A DNA stretch of 64,000 bases from Corylus avellana (lineage: Eukaryota > Streptophyta > Magnoliopsida > Fagales > Betulaceae), in contig NC_081542.1 in assembly GCF_901000735.1 (NCBI RefSeq), positions 39,537,321 to 39,601,320 on the forward strand, written 5' to 3'. Below, piece after piece: positions 1-11,300 of this stretch. Numbering within the stretch: the stretch's first letter is position 1; each line of letters begins with the position of its first letter. A program made the translations under genes and the position numbers. The notes beneath the pieces were generated by a model. The model made no database searches. It saw nothing but the letters and a program-made list of their open reading frames with translations, and was not told the origin of the DNA.

Positions 1-604
1 AAAATTAATTTGCATTTTTTTTTGTTATATATATTTGGTAAAAATTATTATTTTTTTATAATTTTTTAAAGGGTAGCGACGTGTGAATAATGAAAATGGC
101 ACTTTTTAGAAGGTGACGTGCACTGTTCCCACATCACCTTCTAAAAGGTGCTATTTTGTTGAAAATGTAGCCATTTCTCACCCTTTTCACTGTTTAAACG
201 ACATTACCTCAAATTTCGGTCTATGCGCTTGTTGTTATTTTGAAAAAGTTACTATTTGAACACCCCTAACTTAATAATGACGTATTTTGGGCAAAAACTG
301 TCATTATCTTTGTCATTAATATTGGGAATTTTTGTAGGGTAGGGCTACAATTTTTAATGAGTAGGGGCAAACATTACGAAGTCAAATAGTTTATATCTTT
401 AGAAAAAAAAAAAAAAATCAAATGGAAGGTGGGCCAAATAATGAGTAGGAGAAAATAGTCCCTAATAATTACGTAGTTCTTATTCCCCTACCCATAGTGA
501 CGGTAAGTTAGGTTAACTAGATATCCCATGCAAATTAACGGCTAGAAGTGTGGTACCGAAATGATACGTACGAAAAAAAAAAAAAAAAGAGAGTAAAAAT
601 TCAG
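1..604. other. AT-rich region upstream of the lipase gene
   Basis: No gene is visible. Around 98-165 there is a short inverted pair (TTTTTAGAAGGTGACGTG and CACATCACCTTCTAAAA) that looks like a transposon end or small hairpin. Poly-A runs lie at 401-418 and 570-588. The last part is the presumed promoter of the lipase gene. Confidence 0.5.
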
Positions 605-614
605 AAATTATAGC

Positions 615-622
615 TTATAAAT
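615..622 (+). promoter_or_regulatory. Candidate TATA box of the lipase gene
   Basis: The sequence TTATAAAT sits 14-20 bases before the first in-frame ATG (636). Plant transcription usually starts about 30 bases after the TATA box, near 645-655, so the ATG at 636 would probably be left out of the mRNA. This favours the next in-frame ATG at 705 as the real start. Confidence 0.5.
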
Positions 623-704
623 TGGAGAACTTTGCATGGGGATGAGGCATGCACGCAATAAGAATAAATCATCACGAGCGTGCATTAAGGCAAAGAAAAG
701 AATC

Positions 705-3168
705 ATGAGTAGCATAGGAACAAAATGGAGGGCGCTGAGCGGAGAGGAAGAGTGGAAAGGTCTGCTAGATCCTCTCGACCTTGATCTCCGCCGGTATATC
801 ATTCACTATGGTGAAAGGGTTCAAGCTGTTTATGATGCCTTCATCGGAGACGAGAAGTCTAGGAACTGTGGACTTCCTCGCTATTCCGAGAGACACTTGT
901 TCTCTAAGGTGGGCTTAGAAAAGGGCAATCCATATGAGTATGAAGTGAAAAAATATTTCTATGCTACAACAGATATCGCAAGCTGCCATGGCTTCATCAA
1001 GAAGTCCATATTTGTTGATCCACCGGCTGGAGATTCAAATTGGATTGGGTACGTTGCAGTGAGCACAGATAGTGGAAAAACTGTGCTAGGGAGGAGGGAC
1101 ATATTGATTTGTTGGAGGGGAACCCAAGGGACGGCCGAGTGGAATATTAACAAGATGTTCGATTTGGCCTCAGCTTCTAAAATACTTGGAGAGGTGCATA
1201 ATCCAAAGTTGCACTCTGGTTGGTACTCCCTGTACACCACAGCTCAAGAGGGTTCCACCTACAATTCCACTTCATGTAGAGAGCAGGTGATGATATTTCA
1301 CATTTTAATTTAACTGTGGACTGATCATTTGGAATATTATACTATTATGCAATTTTCTTTTAATTTATAGTATAAAATGGAATAAAAATACTAAAATATG
1401 AAAGAGAAAGAAAAGAGAGCGGAAACGGAGAAAGACGTATAGGCTACATCTTGTATATTCACTATATCAATCAATATTACATAACTCTCTATTTATAGAG
1501 AGACAATGAGTAGTGACCAAGAAACCCAAATTAAACCCTAAAATGTATAAGGAAAGAAATAAACCTTACATTACAAATTAAATAACAGAAATATAAAATA
1601 TTCTAACAAAGGAAATAATATATTCTAACAATAATAAATGAGTATTTGGAGAAAAGACCATGTAGGGATTTTGATGCAGGGGGGCTGCAAAGATGAAAAA
1701 CAAAAATGAACGGATAAATATTTTTAGATCTTGAATCTATTAAAGATCTAAGAAATCTTATCAAAAGGTTAGAGCCTATTTAGAGTTTGAGAGAAAATAA
1801 TGAAGAACCTTTGAGACTTCTTATTGATAAAAACTCAAATATAATCAAAATGTACGTTCTTAGGTCTATAAAACATGTATTTATAGACCCATAAACCCTA
1901 AACCTAGTATCACAAGAAAATAGGCCGATTTCAGCAAAACCGTGCAGTTCGACTGCAATCTCGTTCGAACGAGATTGCAGATGAGCCTCTCTGTGACTCC
2001 CACTGATTTGTCGTCTGCAAACTCGTCCGGACAAGGTTGCGGACGAGCCTTTTTGTTGCTCCTCGGCTGCAATCTCATTTGAGGAGCAACATTGAAACAT
2101 TGAAATTAGACCTAATAAACATTGAAATTAGCTGAACCTTGTGAAATATGACTTTGTAAATATTTTAATTAGCTTCCCAACACCATCAAGTGCACTTCGG
2201 CCAATCTGATGTCCGAAAATAGAGTTATGATTTTTCTAATAAAGTTGGTCGAGTATCCGTTCTACCCTACATCATCCTCCTCTAGTTGGAGCGAATTCGT
2301 CCTCGAATTCTAATGGTCTTTGTTGCGATCCTTTGGATGCTCTATCAAGCCACGATCCTTTGGATGTCCCATCAACTCGTTCCATCCTGCATAAGTTTTT
2401 TGCTCAATTGATTATATATATATAGTTGATTACATGTTCCAATGCTTTCAGGTTCTAAGCGAGGTAGGTAAACTTGTAAAAAGGTACAAAGACGAGGAAG
2501 TGAGTATTACTGTGACCGGCCACAGCTTGGGCGCTGCATTGGCAACTTTGAACGCTGTGGACATTGTTTACAATGGATATAATATTCCTCCAGGGCCACG
2601 CACAATTGAGCCAATCGAGCACTTTCCCGTCACAGCATTTGTGTTTGCTGTGCCACGAGTCGGGGACAATGGATTTTTCAAAGTATTCTCTAATCTAAAA
2701 AACGAGCTTCATATCTTGCGCATCAATAATAAGCCAGGCGATATTGTCCCTTACTTGCCACTATCGGTGCCAATATTTTTCCCATACGTAGATGTGGGAA
2801 AGGAGTTGATAATTGATACTTCCAAATCTCCCTACTTAAAAAAACCTATTTTGGATATCACTCTTCCTGAATCCATCTCCAACGCACATAATTTGGAAGT
2901 TTATCTGCATGGAGTTGCTGGAACATGTGGGAATGATGGACAATTCATATTGGAATTGGATCGTCAAATTGAACTTGTAAACAAGATGTCGGCTGCTCTG
3001 AAAGATAAGAATAATGTACTAGATTATTGGTGGACCACGGAGAACAAGTCTATGGTTCAAAACGACAACGGCTCTTGGGTGTTGATGGATCACGAGAGTG
3101 ATGAGTTGGTAGATGGAGAAGAACAAGACTATGGCCCAAAACGACGCCGGCTCTTTGGTGTAGAATGA
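705..3168 (+). CDS. Class-3 lipase, phospholipase A1-II type (DAD1-like superfamily)
   Basis: Two exons: 705-1286 and 2452-3168, joined by a GT-AG intron of 1165 bp; the product is 432 aa. Family knowledge: PLA1-II enzymes are cytosolic acyl hydrolases without a chloroplast transit peptide, about 400-420 aa, removing the sn-1 acyl chain from phospholipids. Seen here: the N-terminal block with [11 protein letters not shown] and [11 protein letters not shown], the CWRGT lid-side motif, and in exon 2 the nucleophile elbow GHSLGAAL (Ser near residue 219), a PGDIVP Asp motif and a late HNLEVYLHG His motif, so the Ser-Asp-His triad looks complete. The start at 705 is preferred over 636 because of the TATA position; the longer form would be 455 aa and still shows no clear transit peptide. 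The intron holds two antisense LTRs. The 3' exon ends with an acidic then basic tail. Confidence 0.9.
1399..1630 (-). mobile_element. Copia-type solo LTR in the lipase intron
   Basis: Read on the - strand this starts TGTTAGAATATATT and ends with CA; it carries a TATA-like TCTATAAATAGAGAG and no coding sequence. A similar LTR architecture lies at about 5940-6620. No clear target-site duplication was found, so the ends are approximate. Its antisense position inside an intron means it should be spliced out. Confidence 0.45.
1672..2274 (-). mobile_element. LTR of a gypsy-type retroelement in the lipase intron
   Basis: The block has inverted termini (TGATG at the + side, CATCA at the other end). 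Just outside the 2274 end, read on the - strand, comes CCAACTAGAGGAGGA, a polypurine tract in the position expected before a 3' LTR, preceded by GAATTCGAGGACGAATTC, a sequence typical before gypsy 3' LTRs in plants. The internal region is reduced to about 130 bp. The LTR contains the motif TCGTCCGGAC, which also recurs in the LTR-like block at 21.5-21.8 kb. Confidence 0.5.
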
Positions 3169-3249
3169 CGGATCATGAGATTGATGGCTGATGATAATCT
3201 TATATAATCACGCCTCTTTAGAAAAGTGTGTGAGGTAACCTTTCTGCTA

Positions 3250-3525
3250 GTACTAAATAAAGCCACAAGTTTGGCTGGCATTAATGTCACTGTATCATAT
3301 CTTAATCTTAATGTACTAAAATAAAGAGACAGATAAGAGTGATGTAATCTTATCTCTCTACAAATTAGGTATGAGCTTTGCATGCATGCATGCACACGTA
3401 CTAAATAAAGCCACCGGTTCGGTTGGCCATGTCACTGTGTGTATTAATCTTAATGAACTAAATAAAGAGAAAAAGAGTGATGACAATCTTATCTCTCCAC
3501 GAATAAAGTTGTGAGATTTGTGTTT
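3250..3525 (+). repeat. Imperfect tandem duplication in the lipase 3' UTR
   Basis: Two copies of about 148 and 128 bp begin at 3250 and 3398 with GTACTAAATAAAGCCAC. Both contain several AATAAA-like signals, so the duplication supplies alternative polyadenylation sites for the lipase mRNA. A (CATG)n run lies at the end of the first copy. Confidence 0.75.
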
Positions 3526-3985
3526 GTTAGCTCCTTTACTGCAACTTCTATTTCGAAGCTTGATTTGCGATCTCTAGTTCGCTTTTGTCCCATTTGCTGT
3601 AACTTTTATGCATAAACGTTTTCTGTGCCTTCTGTTTGTAATAACTGGTATGCATAATTAATTCAATATTTTAATAGCATTCTACAAAATTTCACTTTCG
3701 TTCCTAGTTTTACCCCTCTTCAACTTGTAATTAAATACATAAATATGAATATTTATCATGGTACTGAGCAGCATGATTATAAATGGTACCCCTTAAGAAA
3801 AGAGTGGGATACTTTTACGATATACATGAATCTTAACCAACAAGAGGGCCGGGGCATATTTACGATATTTAAATGGATACGTTTCACTATCTCACTTTGT
3901 GTGAAATGAAAATAGTAAACCAATACATTGCAAAAAATATCTTATGAGGATGACTTTGGCTCCACGTTGATCGTACAGCAAGAGT
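3526..3985. other. Intergenic AT-rich stretch
   Basis: This is the 3' flank of the lipase gene. I see no open frame, terminal repeat or RNA gene in it. Confidence 0.4.
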
Positions 3986-3989
3986 TCTG

Positions 3990-4244
3990 GTTCAGTACTG
4001 TCGCATTAGCATAGGGCATTAGCATAGGAGAAATTGCATTAGCTTATAATCCTATCTATCATGCAAGGATAAAGCACATTGATGTGGATTATCATTTTAT
4101 CTGAGAAAAGACTTTATAGTGGCAAGTTACATCTCGATCTACTGCTGATCAATGTATAGACATCTTCACCAAAGGTCTCACGTACTTCAACAAGAGCTTT
4201 ATTTCTCAAAGACAAACTCATGATCACTGCTCCTCCCATTCATT
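3990..4244 (+). mobile_element. Decayed copia reverse transcriptase/RNase H tail
   Basis: Broken + frames encode NPIYHARIKHIDVDYHFI and then ADQCIDIFTKGLT. These are the conserved RNase H end of Ty1/copia polyproteins. Stops and frame shifts lie between them. The element is split by the hAT insertion at 4245-5571 and continues for a short way after it. Confidence 0.75.
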
Positions 4245-5571
4245 CAGGGCCGGCTCAACATATTTTAAGGCCGTAGGCAAAACTTTGAAATTGGGCCTAA
4301 ATTTTTTTTTTTTTAACAACAAATTTCTTTTTTAAAGTCAATTTTTTTTTTTAAAGTAATATATATATATATATATATATATAAATTCTTCTACTCGCTT
4401 TTTGAGATACAAAATTTCTGATTAAGTTTTTATATTCAAGATTTTTTAATATCTTTTTTTCAATTGATAATATGGCTAATCCATTTAATCTCTTAATTTT
4501 GCATCAATATTTTCTACTAACAAATCCCTTAATTTTGCATCAATATTTTTTCATTGGCCAGGGTCATAAATATTTGTAGCAATAGATTTAGATACATCAA
4601 TAATATTTTCATTATCTTCTAATTCTTTTTGATGAGTTTCATGTTTATTTATGAGTTTTTCACCTAAATTATCCTCAATATTTTGTTTATAGCAAATAAC
4701 AAATTTATTTAGAACTCCTCTTTGAGATTCAATCAATTTGTTTACTTTTTTTTTTTTTTTTTTTTAAGTTTTAAGTTTTTCATATCCAGGTGCATATTTT
4801 CTAGTAGACATGTTTAATTAAAAATACTAACAAATTAAACAAATACGATTTATCAAAAAAAACTTATGACTATAATAAAATAAATGACAAAAATAGAACA
4901 ATAAAATCTTATTTGGTAAAGGAATTATGAAGCAGTTCTTGGAGATAGGACAAGAGACTCAGTCACTCGGAGTCGGAGAGAAAGAGAAAATGATGAGATA
5001 GGCAGAGAAGAAAAACTCATAAAAGAACAAGCAAAGATGAGAGGTAAAGTGGCAAATATAGAGACTAATATTTAAAATGCCCATGGTTGACAGTAGTTTA
5101 TATTTTTGGCTCTTGGCTTTCCATGGCTAAATAATAAATAGAAAATAAATGGTAATATTTGATTTCTAACATTTATATTTTCTCATCAAAAATAAAAAAT
5201 TTCTAGAAAGAGGCCAAGAGGATGAGTGAATGATGTAGGCGTGTACGGTAGCATCAGGCGTGTAATGTAGCGTCAGGAGCTCTAGGGAATTGGCGTAATG
5301 ATGTATAAGACTTTAATGCTTTGTCCTTTTTTAATTTATTTTTTGAATTATTTTTAAAATTTATAGTGGGCTTATTAATTGGGGTCTTATTAAATTAAGG
5401 CCTTAAATTTTGATAAAAAAAATTTTTAGGCCCTATTAAAAAAAATTTGGGCCTTCAATTTTTTTTTTGGTCCATAATAAATTTTTTTTAACTCAAAAAA
5501 AGTTTTTTTAGGCCTTATTAAATTGTGGGCCCTAGGCGAGGGCCTAACTCGATCGGGCCTGAGCCGGCCTG
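4245..5571. mobile_element. hAT element, non-autonomous, with 8-bp target-site duplication
   Basis: The ends are inverted repeats (CAGGGCCGGCTCA at the left, TGAGCCGGCCTG at the right) flanked by identical 8-bp copies of CATTCATT (4237-4244 and 5572-5579). Length is 1327 bp. The interior is AT-rich, with a degenerate 61-codon - strand frame at 4551-4736 that may be a transposase remnant. No intact transposase is present. It interrupts an older copia remnant, so it is the younger insertion. Confidence 0.9.
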
Positions 5572-5579
5572 CATTCATT

Positions 5580-5940
5580 TGAGGGTCATTGTTAAGGAAG
5601 ACCACATCATCAACAACTCCTCATCTACTCCAATAGCAGCAACACACTTAATAGAAGACAAGTCCAAGTCCAATACGAACTACTATGCCATATATACTCT
5701 GTTCTAACTCCAATAAACAGAGGTTAAGAAGGAATCAGCTTCTTTAAGCTTCAGATTGCACGGCAAGTCTTGTTAGATAGCTATAGTAATTTGGCTTGTG
5801 TTGTATGTAATTAGAGTTCTTGTTGAGTTGGTAATTAGAGATTGTTTTCAGGTTTACTTCTCTCTTGTAACCAGCTATATATACGTTGATAATGGAATAA
5901 ATAATTCATTCCGCCAAAGACTCTGTTACTTTCTTTCATA
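5580..5940 (+). mobile_element. 3' remnant and possible LTR of the decayed copia element
   Basis: After the hAT target-site copy the copia-like sequence resumes. From about 5769 the sequence starts TGTTAGATAGC and shows LTR-like composition. No second LTR was found, so the boundaries are uncertain. Confidence 0.4.
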
Positions 5941-6620
5941 AAGAAGCATATATAGAAAGTGAGACAAAGATCATAATGCATAGAGAGAAAGAGTGATGAA
6001 GAGTGTTAGTTCTATATCTTGAATATATTTAAGTATATAAACTCTATTACAATGGTGTACATTTATAGAGAGACTAAGAAGTAATAAGCAAGAAATTCTA
6101 GACTAAATAAGGAAGACAATATACGTATAGGAAAACTGAATAAAGCTTTAATATGGAGAATATAAAAATAGGAGAAAATACATTTTATCCTTCTGAACTA
6201 TCTACCTATTTGCATTTTGACCTTCAATGTTTAAAAAGTGACACTTGACCCCTCCAAACTTTCAAATTGTTGCAATTCTACTATTCTGACTTTTTTTTTT
6301 CCCAAAATGCCCCAATCCCAAGTTAAAAATAAAATAAAAATTTTTTAAAAAAAATCTTTAAAAATTAAGGGGTGGCTTCGGCCACCCCAGACCGGACACC
6401 CCTGAATTTTAAATTTTTTTTTTAAAAAAAAACTTAAGATGAGGGCATTTTGCGGAAAAAAAAAAAAAAAAAAAAAAGTCAGAATGGTAGAATTGTAACA
6501 ATTAATTTAGAAGTTTGGGGAGGTCAAGTATCACTTTTTAAATATTGGAGATCAAAGTGTAAATGGGTAGATAGTTTAGAGGGGTAAAATGTATTTTTCC
6601 CATAAAAATATTATAACATC
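5941..6620 (-). mobile_element. Antisense copia-type LTR hosting a MITE
   Basis: On the - strand a purine-rich tract (AAGTTTGAAGGGGA) at about 6617-6630 precedes TGTTATAATA, the layout of a polypurine tract and LTR start. A TCTATAAAT box occurs inside, as in the LTR at 1399-1630. The element is broken by the MITE at 6171-6601. Confidence 0.5.
6171..6601. mobile_element. MULE-type MITE with 9-bp target-site duplication
   Basis: Long terminal inverted repeats begin GGAGAAAATACATTTTA and end TGTATTTTTCCC. The 9-bp target-site copies are ATAAAAATA at 6162-6170 and 6602-6610. Length is 431 bp and there is no coding capacity. The centre holds a GC-rich hairpin (GGGGTGGCTTCGGCCACCCC) between AT-rich arms. 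Confidence 0.9.
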
Positions 6621-6629
6621 CCCTTCAAA

Positions 6630-7870
6630 CTTAAGGTTGAAGCTTGATTTTGGAAAATGAGAGTTTCAAAACTCAACAACAATTAATACCACAATCGCAA
6701 CAGAATAAATAAACATGGCAGTTAAATATCAATTAAAATACTGCAGTGAATAAATATGTCCAACCAACAAATCAAAAATCATCAATGCACATGAGCACGA
6801 GATTTTTGTTGATGAAGAGAAACACCTTGAACACTCAAACCTATTGGAACTGGTTTTTTTTTTTTTTTTTTTCCTATATGTCCCTTTTTAAGCTGATGTA
6901 ATTTGACTATGGTGATCCAAGCTTCTATTTATTTGGATTGTATGTTTTATTTTTAAAACTTGAGCTAGTGTTGGACACTAGTAAGGGGAGTGTAAGAGGG
7001 ATTGGGCTTGGAATAAAATCCAACCCAATCCACTTAATAATGGATAGGCACATGGGCTAGCTAGGAATAAAACCATAGCCCTATGCACTTGGAATTAGGG
7101 GTAAATTTATAATTTTATAAAAAAGTTAGGAGTATAATTGTATAAACGTTATTGTATCATTTTTAATGTTTAAAATCTGACAGTTTAAGAAGTGTAAATT
7201 GAGAATTTTTAAATTTTGAAAAAATCTACTCAAAACGCACGATATTTTAAATGTCTAAAATAAAATTTTCTTTTTCATTTTTCTTCCCAATGCAAACCCA
7301 ATTATTGTTTCTTTGACTTCCAAATAGTAGTGCATTATTCCTTTTTTCCTGGCAATAGTGTTTATGACCGTTTGGTCATAAATGGCCATTGGAAGGTACA
7401 CATTTGTTACAGTTTGACATTAACTCATGTTCATCAGCTTTAAAGGAAAACAGTCAGCTTATTTGAGAAGTATGGAGATAGACGTTATAGTATGATCATG
7501 AAAGGTAGCATATTTGAGGATCCATCCTATCGAGTTATATACTTTGAACAAACTTTTAAGAAAAATATTTTTGTATAATTTTATAGTATTGTGAGATTTT
7601 TTATATTCTACTTTTAATCTTTTATATTTTATTTATCTCATTGTTATTTTCAAATTTTTATTATTTATTATCAACAAGAAATTTTTGCATCAAAATAATT
7701 TTACAACAAGCTGCCCCGGCCACTTCCATTACTATCAATTAATATTCAGAAAAGGTGAACAACACTTTGAGAAGCTTTTTCCTTGTGGGAATCGGAAAAC
7801 AACTTCCATTAGCTTCTACAGGATTAAGTGGACGTCCATTTAAGCCCTTCTTCATCTTGGAGTGGTCACA
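6630..7870. other. Intergenic stretch without recognised genes
   Basis: Poly-T at 6857-6872 and AT-rich sequence only. Part of the first 300 bases may be the internal region of the antisense copia element. I see no supported coding sequence. Confidence 0.4.
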
Positions 7871-7871
7871 C

Positions 7872-7876
<5 letters not shown>

Positions 7877-7923
<47 letters not shown>
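7877..7923. repeat. (TA)n microsatellite
   Basis: A run of about 23 TA units. Similar TA tracts lie at 13069-13097, 42549-42583, 42611-42632, 43079-43107, 43851-43879 and 61820-61851. Confidence 0.95.
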
Positions 7924-7924
<1 letters not shown>

Positions 7925-8382
7925 AGAACATATATGCTAGAATCACGTACAACAAGTGACAGTTTAAAATGCTAACAATAATTATCAATATAGGATTTCC
8001 ATAGAAGATAATTCTCTTGAGTTAGCTTTTCACATCGATTAAATGAGAGAAATTTGAGACGTGTTGGTTTGGGATGTTTGGATCGATGAAGGTAAAACTA
8101 GTCAAAAATAACTAAAAATTGTAAATTAAACCATTTAATTAGCAATAGCCTAACACATAAGAAATAACATTGGCCTCAAAGTAGAACCAAGTAGTACAGT
8201 AGAAGCAACTTAGGAAAAAATATAAAACACGTACTCCATTTACCCTTATTCAAGGAACAGATTAAGACCATATAAATTATTTTCCCCCCATTTTTTCTTT
8301 TTTCTTTTTGCTTTTTGTTTTTCCTCTAGCGAGGGAATTATGAGATAATCAATTCCAGTCTATAAATCTGAGAGGGAATGTA

Positions 8383-11300
8383 TTAAGAGGAAGTGACGGT
8401 TGGAGTGGAAAAAGGGCCACTGATGACACCCTTGGCAATATGCCTGTAAGCTGCTTCTGTCAAGTGAATTCCATCCCAGTTTACATGAGCGGATGGATCT
8501 TTACATGCTTTGGATCCAAGATGACCACACCTTGCAGAATTGTTGAAATTGTATGGTCCACCCCCTCCACAACAAGCTGTTAGAGTCCCACTGAAGAAAC
8601 CTGCATGCATCAATACAAGCCTAACCTTAATTTCATGCTCTAATTCGACTTGGCAATCTTTTTTTTTTTTTTTATTCAATATTATGGGAAGAGGAGAATT
8701 ACTAAGGGGCCAAAGCTATCCTTAAAAAGTTTTAGAATGGGTCAAATAAATGACCCGACTCATGCATCAAAGTAACAGGTACCGTCAAAGAAGACAATAA
8801 AGAAAGGCAAAGGAAAAGTTCTATAAACGGAACAGCAAGAAACGGGAAAGAGCATGATTGTTTCGAGACCCTTCAACCTTATCTTTATTATGCGAAAACC
8901 TAGCATTTCTACAAGGATTAAACAATTAATGTATATAGCTTATGTGATTAACGGCTTCATCACAACTATAAAGAGAAATATGTACCACAAAAAGAGTAAT
9001 ATATATTGGTAAAGTTAATGTTGTTTTGTTTCTCATAAAAACAGGTTAAGGCCTGCTCTACCATATAATAAATAAACCCCCATTGAAAATAGACCTTTTC
9101 TAATTATTAAACTGACCCACATTTGATCATATGATCTTAAGCCAGGACCACTGCCAATGAAACTTAATTATGATTGCAAGCTTAATTACGTTAGGCCCAC
9201 TAACTTGATTTTTTATTTTTTAACATGTCCACACAAAGAGGGAAGGGGGAAAGAGATTCGATCTAGTTATCTCCGCTTCATGAGGCGTGGTTCACAGCCG
9301 ATTAAGCTGCCCCTTGAGAACTTAACCTAGCTTGAGTTAGACTATATATTCAGGTCAGCCAGCCTGGATTTATAGCAAATAAGCCGGTGGAAGAGGTATA
9401 ACGAAAAGTTGCACCGACAATATTCTAACCCTTGCCACTTACACTACTGACATTCTGTTACTACCAAAAAATGATGGAGGAGTAAGCTAAAAAAGTGGGG
9501 GTCACGTAATCAATGCGCATAAAAACTCAATAAAAGGAAAGGGTTTCACGAACCATGCCTAACTTAATTGTAAAACTAATTCATATTTAAAAGACTTGTC
9601 TAGTACTTCTGCTTCTAAAGGGTTTCACCACTCCAATTATGACACCTCCACGTTGTAATTGTTTTACAACATCTAAGGCTAATCCATCCAATTGTTTTTT
9701 TTTTTTAATTTGTAAAGTTAACGTGATTCTTAAAATCATCATTAAATTTGAGATTGATCATTATTAGATCAAATTTAATAATAAAATTTTAAAAATCACG
9801 TCAACTTTCAAAAGATAAAAAAAATAATATATATCAATATTACTCTGTCCAAATAGCTCTCCAAATAAGTCGAGTTGCATTTAATGGAACAATGGATAAA
9901 AATAGTCAGGTACAGCTAGAACCTAAAAATAACTTGTCAATTGTTCAATAAGTTGATCTAGGTTGCCCTACTTCTGGGACATCATTAACTTTTCTCACAT
10001 GGAACTTCCTAAAATCACTGTGTTCTATTTATTAGCGGTCTAGAATGCAGGTGGGAACCATGCCAAACTCTATATAAGTAGCTAGGTCATTGATTTAGAA
10101 TTTTTATTTTTTTTTTTATTTTTTTGGACGTATGAGTAAATATTCTTTTATTTGAGATAAAATAAATGATAGAAATTTCTTCCAAACCACTCTGAATGAA
10201 ACATCCTCCAATCTGTTTAATATAGTGTCATGTGTCTATAAATATTTAAAATGTACATTAAATTCTTAACGTCATTACTAGCAGTTTACTAAGTTATACT
10301 AAATTTAATATGCCCTTTAAATGTTTATAGACACATAAAACTATTTTAAATGGGTTGGAGGATATTTCCTCCAGACTAGTTTGGAGGAAATTTATGTTCT
10401 AAAATAAAATAAAATAAAAAGGAGCCCCTATTATGCGGTCATGCTGCAAAAGGGGTCTTTTGCAGCATCCAACCACAATGTGACACATCACAAAGCTCAT
10501 TTTGACAAAATAAAATCAAAATACTAAATAATAACAAACAAAGAACCAAACCACCTACACCGGCAAGAGCGAAACCACCGGCGACAGCAGACCCAGCCGT
10601 GGGTCTGGCGTGACCCATGGCTGGGTCACAGCAGACCCACCCGCTGGGTCAAGCGTGATCACCCATGGCTGGGTCACGGCAGACCCAGCCGCTGGGTCAG
10701 GCGTGACCCAGCAGTTGGGTCTGCCGTGACCCACGGCTTGGTCTAGCCGTGACCCAGCCATGGGTCACCTCTCTAGCGACTTTGGGTCACCTTCTTCGGC
10801 AAATTTTCGGCCAAACCGAGCCTAAAAAATCGATTATAATGCCTCCAAAATCGATTCTAATGCCTCAAAACTCGTTTCTAATGCCTCAAAAATCGATTCT
10901 AATGCCACAAAACTCGTTTCTAATGTCTCAAAATTTAATTTTGGATTCAAAACTAAAACCTAGAGGGGAAGGTTAACCCTTTTTGGGATTTTATCACCCT
11001 AAAATTGCAGCCATGCTATCACTAATGGCACTGGAGCCATGTGAAAAACCAAAGAAAAAACTAAAAAACCAGACCCAAACCGGAGCAAGACCCATTAGAA
11101 AAAAACCAAAAAATTAGACCCACCGGAGCAAGACCTACGCGGCCAGCATTTCAGCAGATCCACGGTCGGCGAGACCCAGCTGTGGTTCTCGGTGGCTAGC
11201 CAGATCCAAGCCGGCCGTGGATCTGCAGACCCACAGTCTTCTTCTTTCTCTTCTTTTTTTTTAGTTGAAAATCAGGTGCATTAGGGTGTAGGTTTTTTTT

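Noticed and set aside
2434..2451. ATG at 2434 as the start of a separate lipase gene
   Set aside because: These six codons are the end of the intron; the acceptor AG at 2450-2451 joins exon 2 in frame with exon 1, and a protein starting here would lack half of the lipase fold.
10555..10976. Open frames on both strands rich in [12 protein letters not shown] and MPQNSFL repeats
   Set aside because: They come from short tandem DNA repeats inside a TIR transposon and have no protein character.
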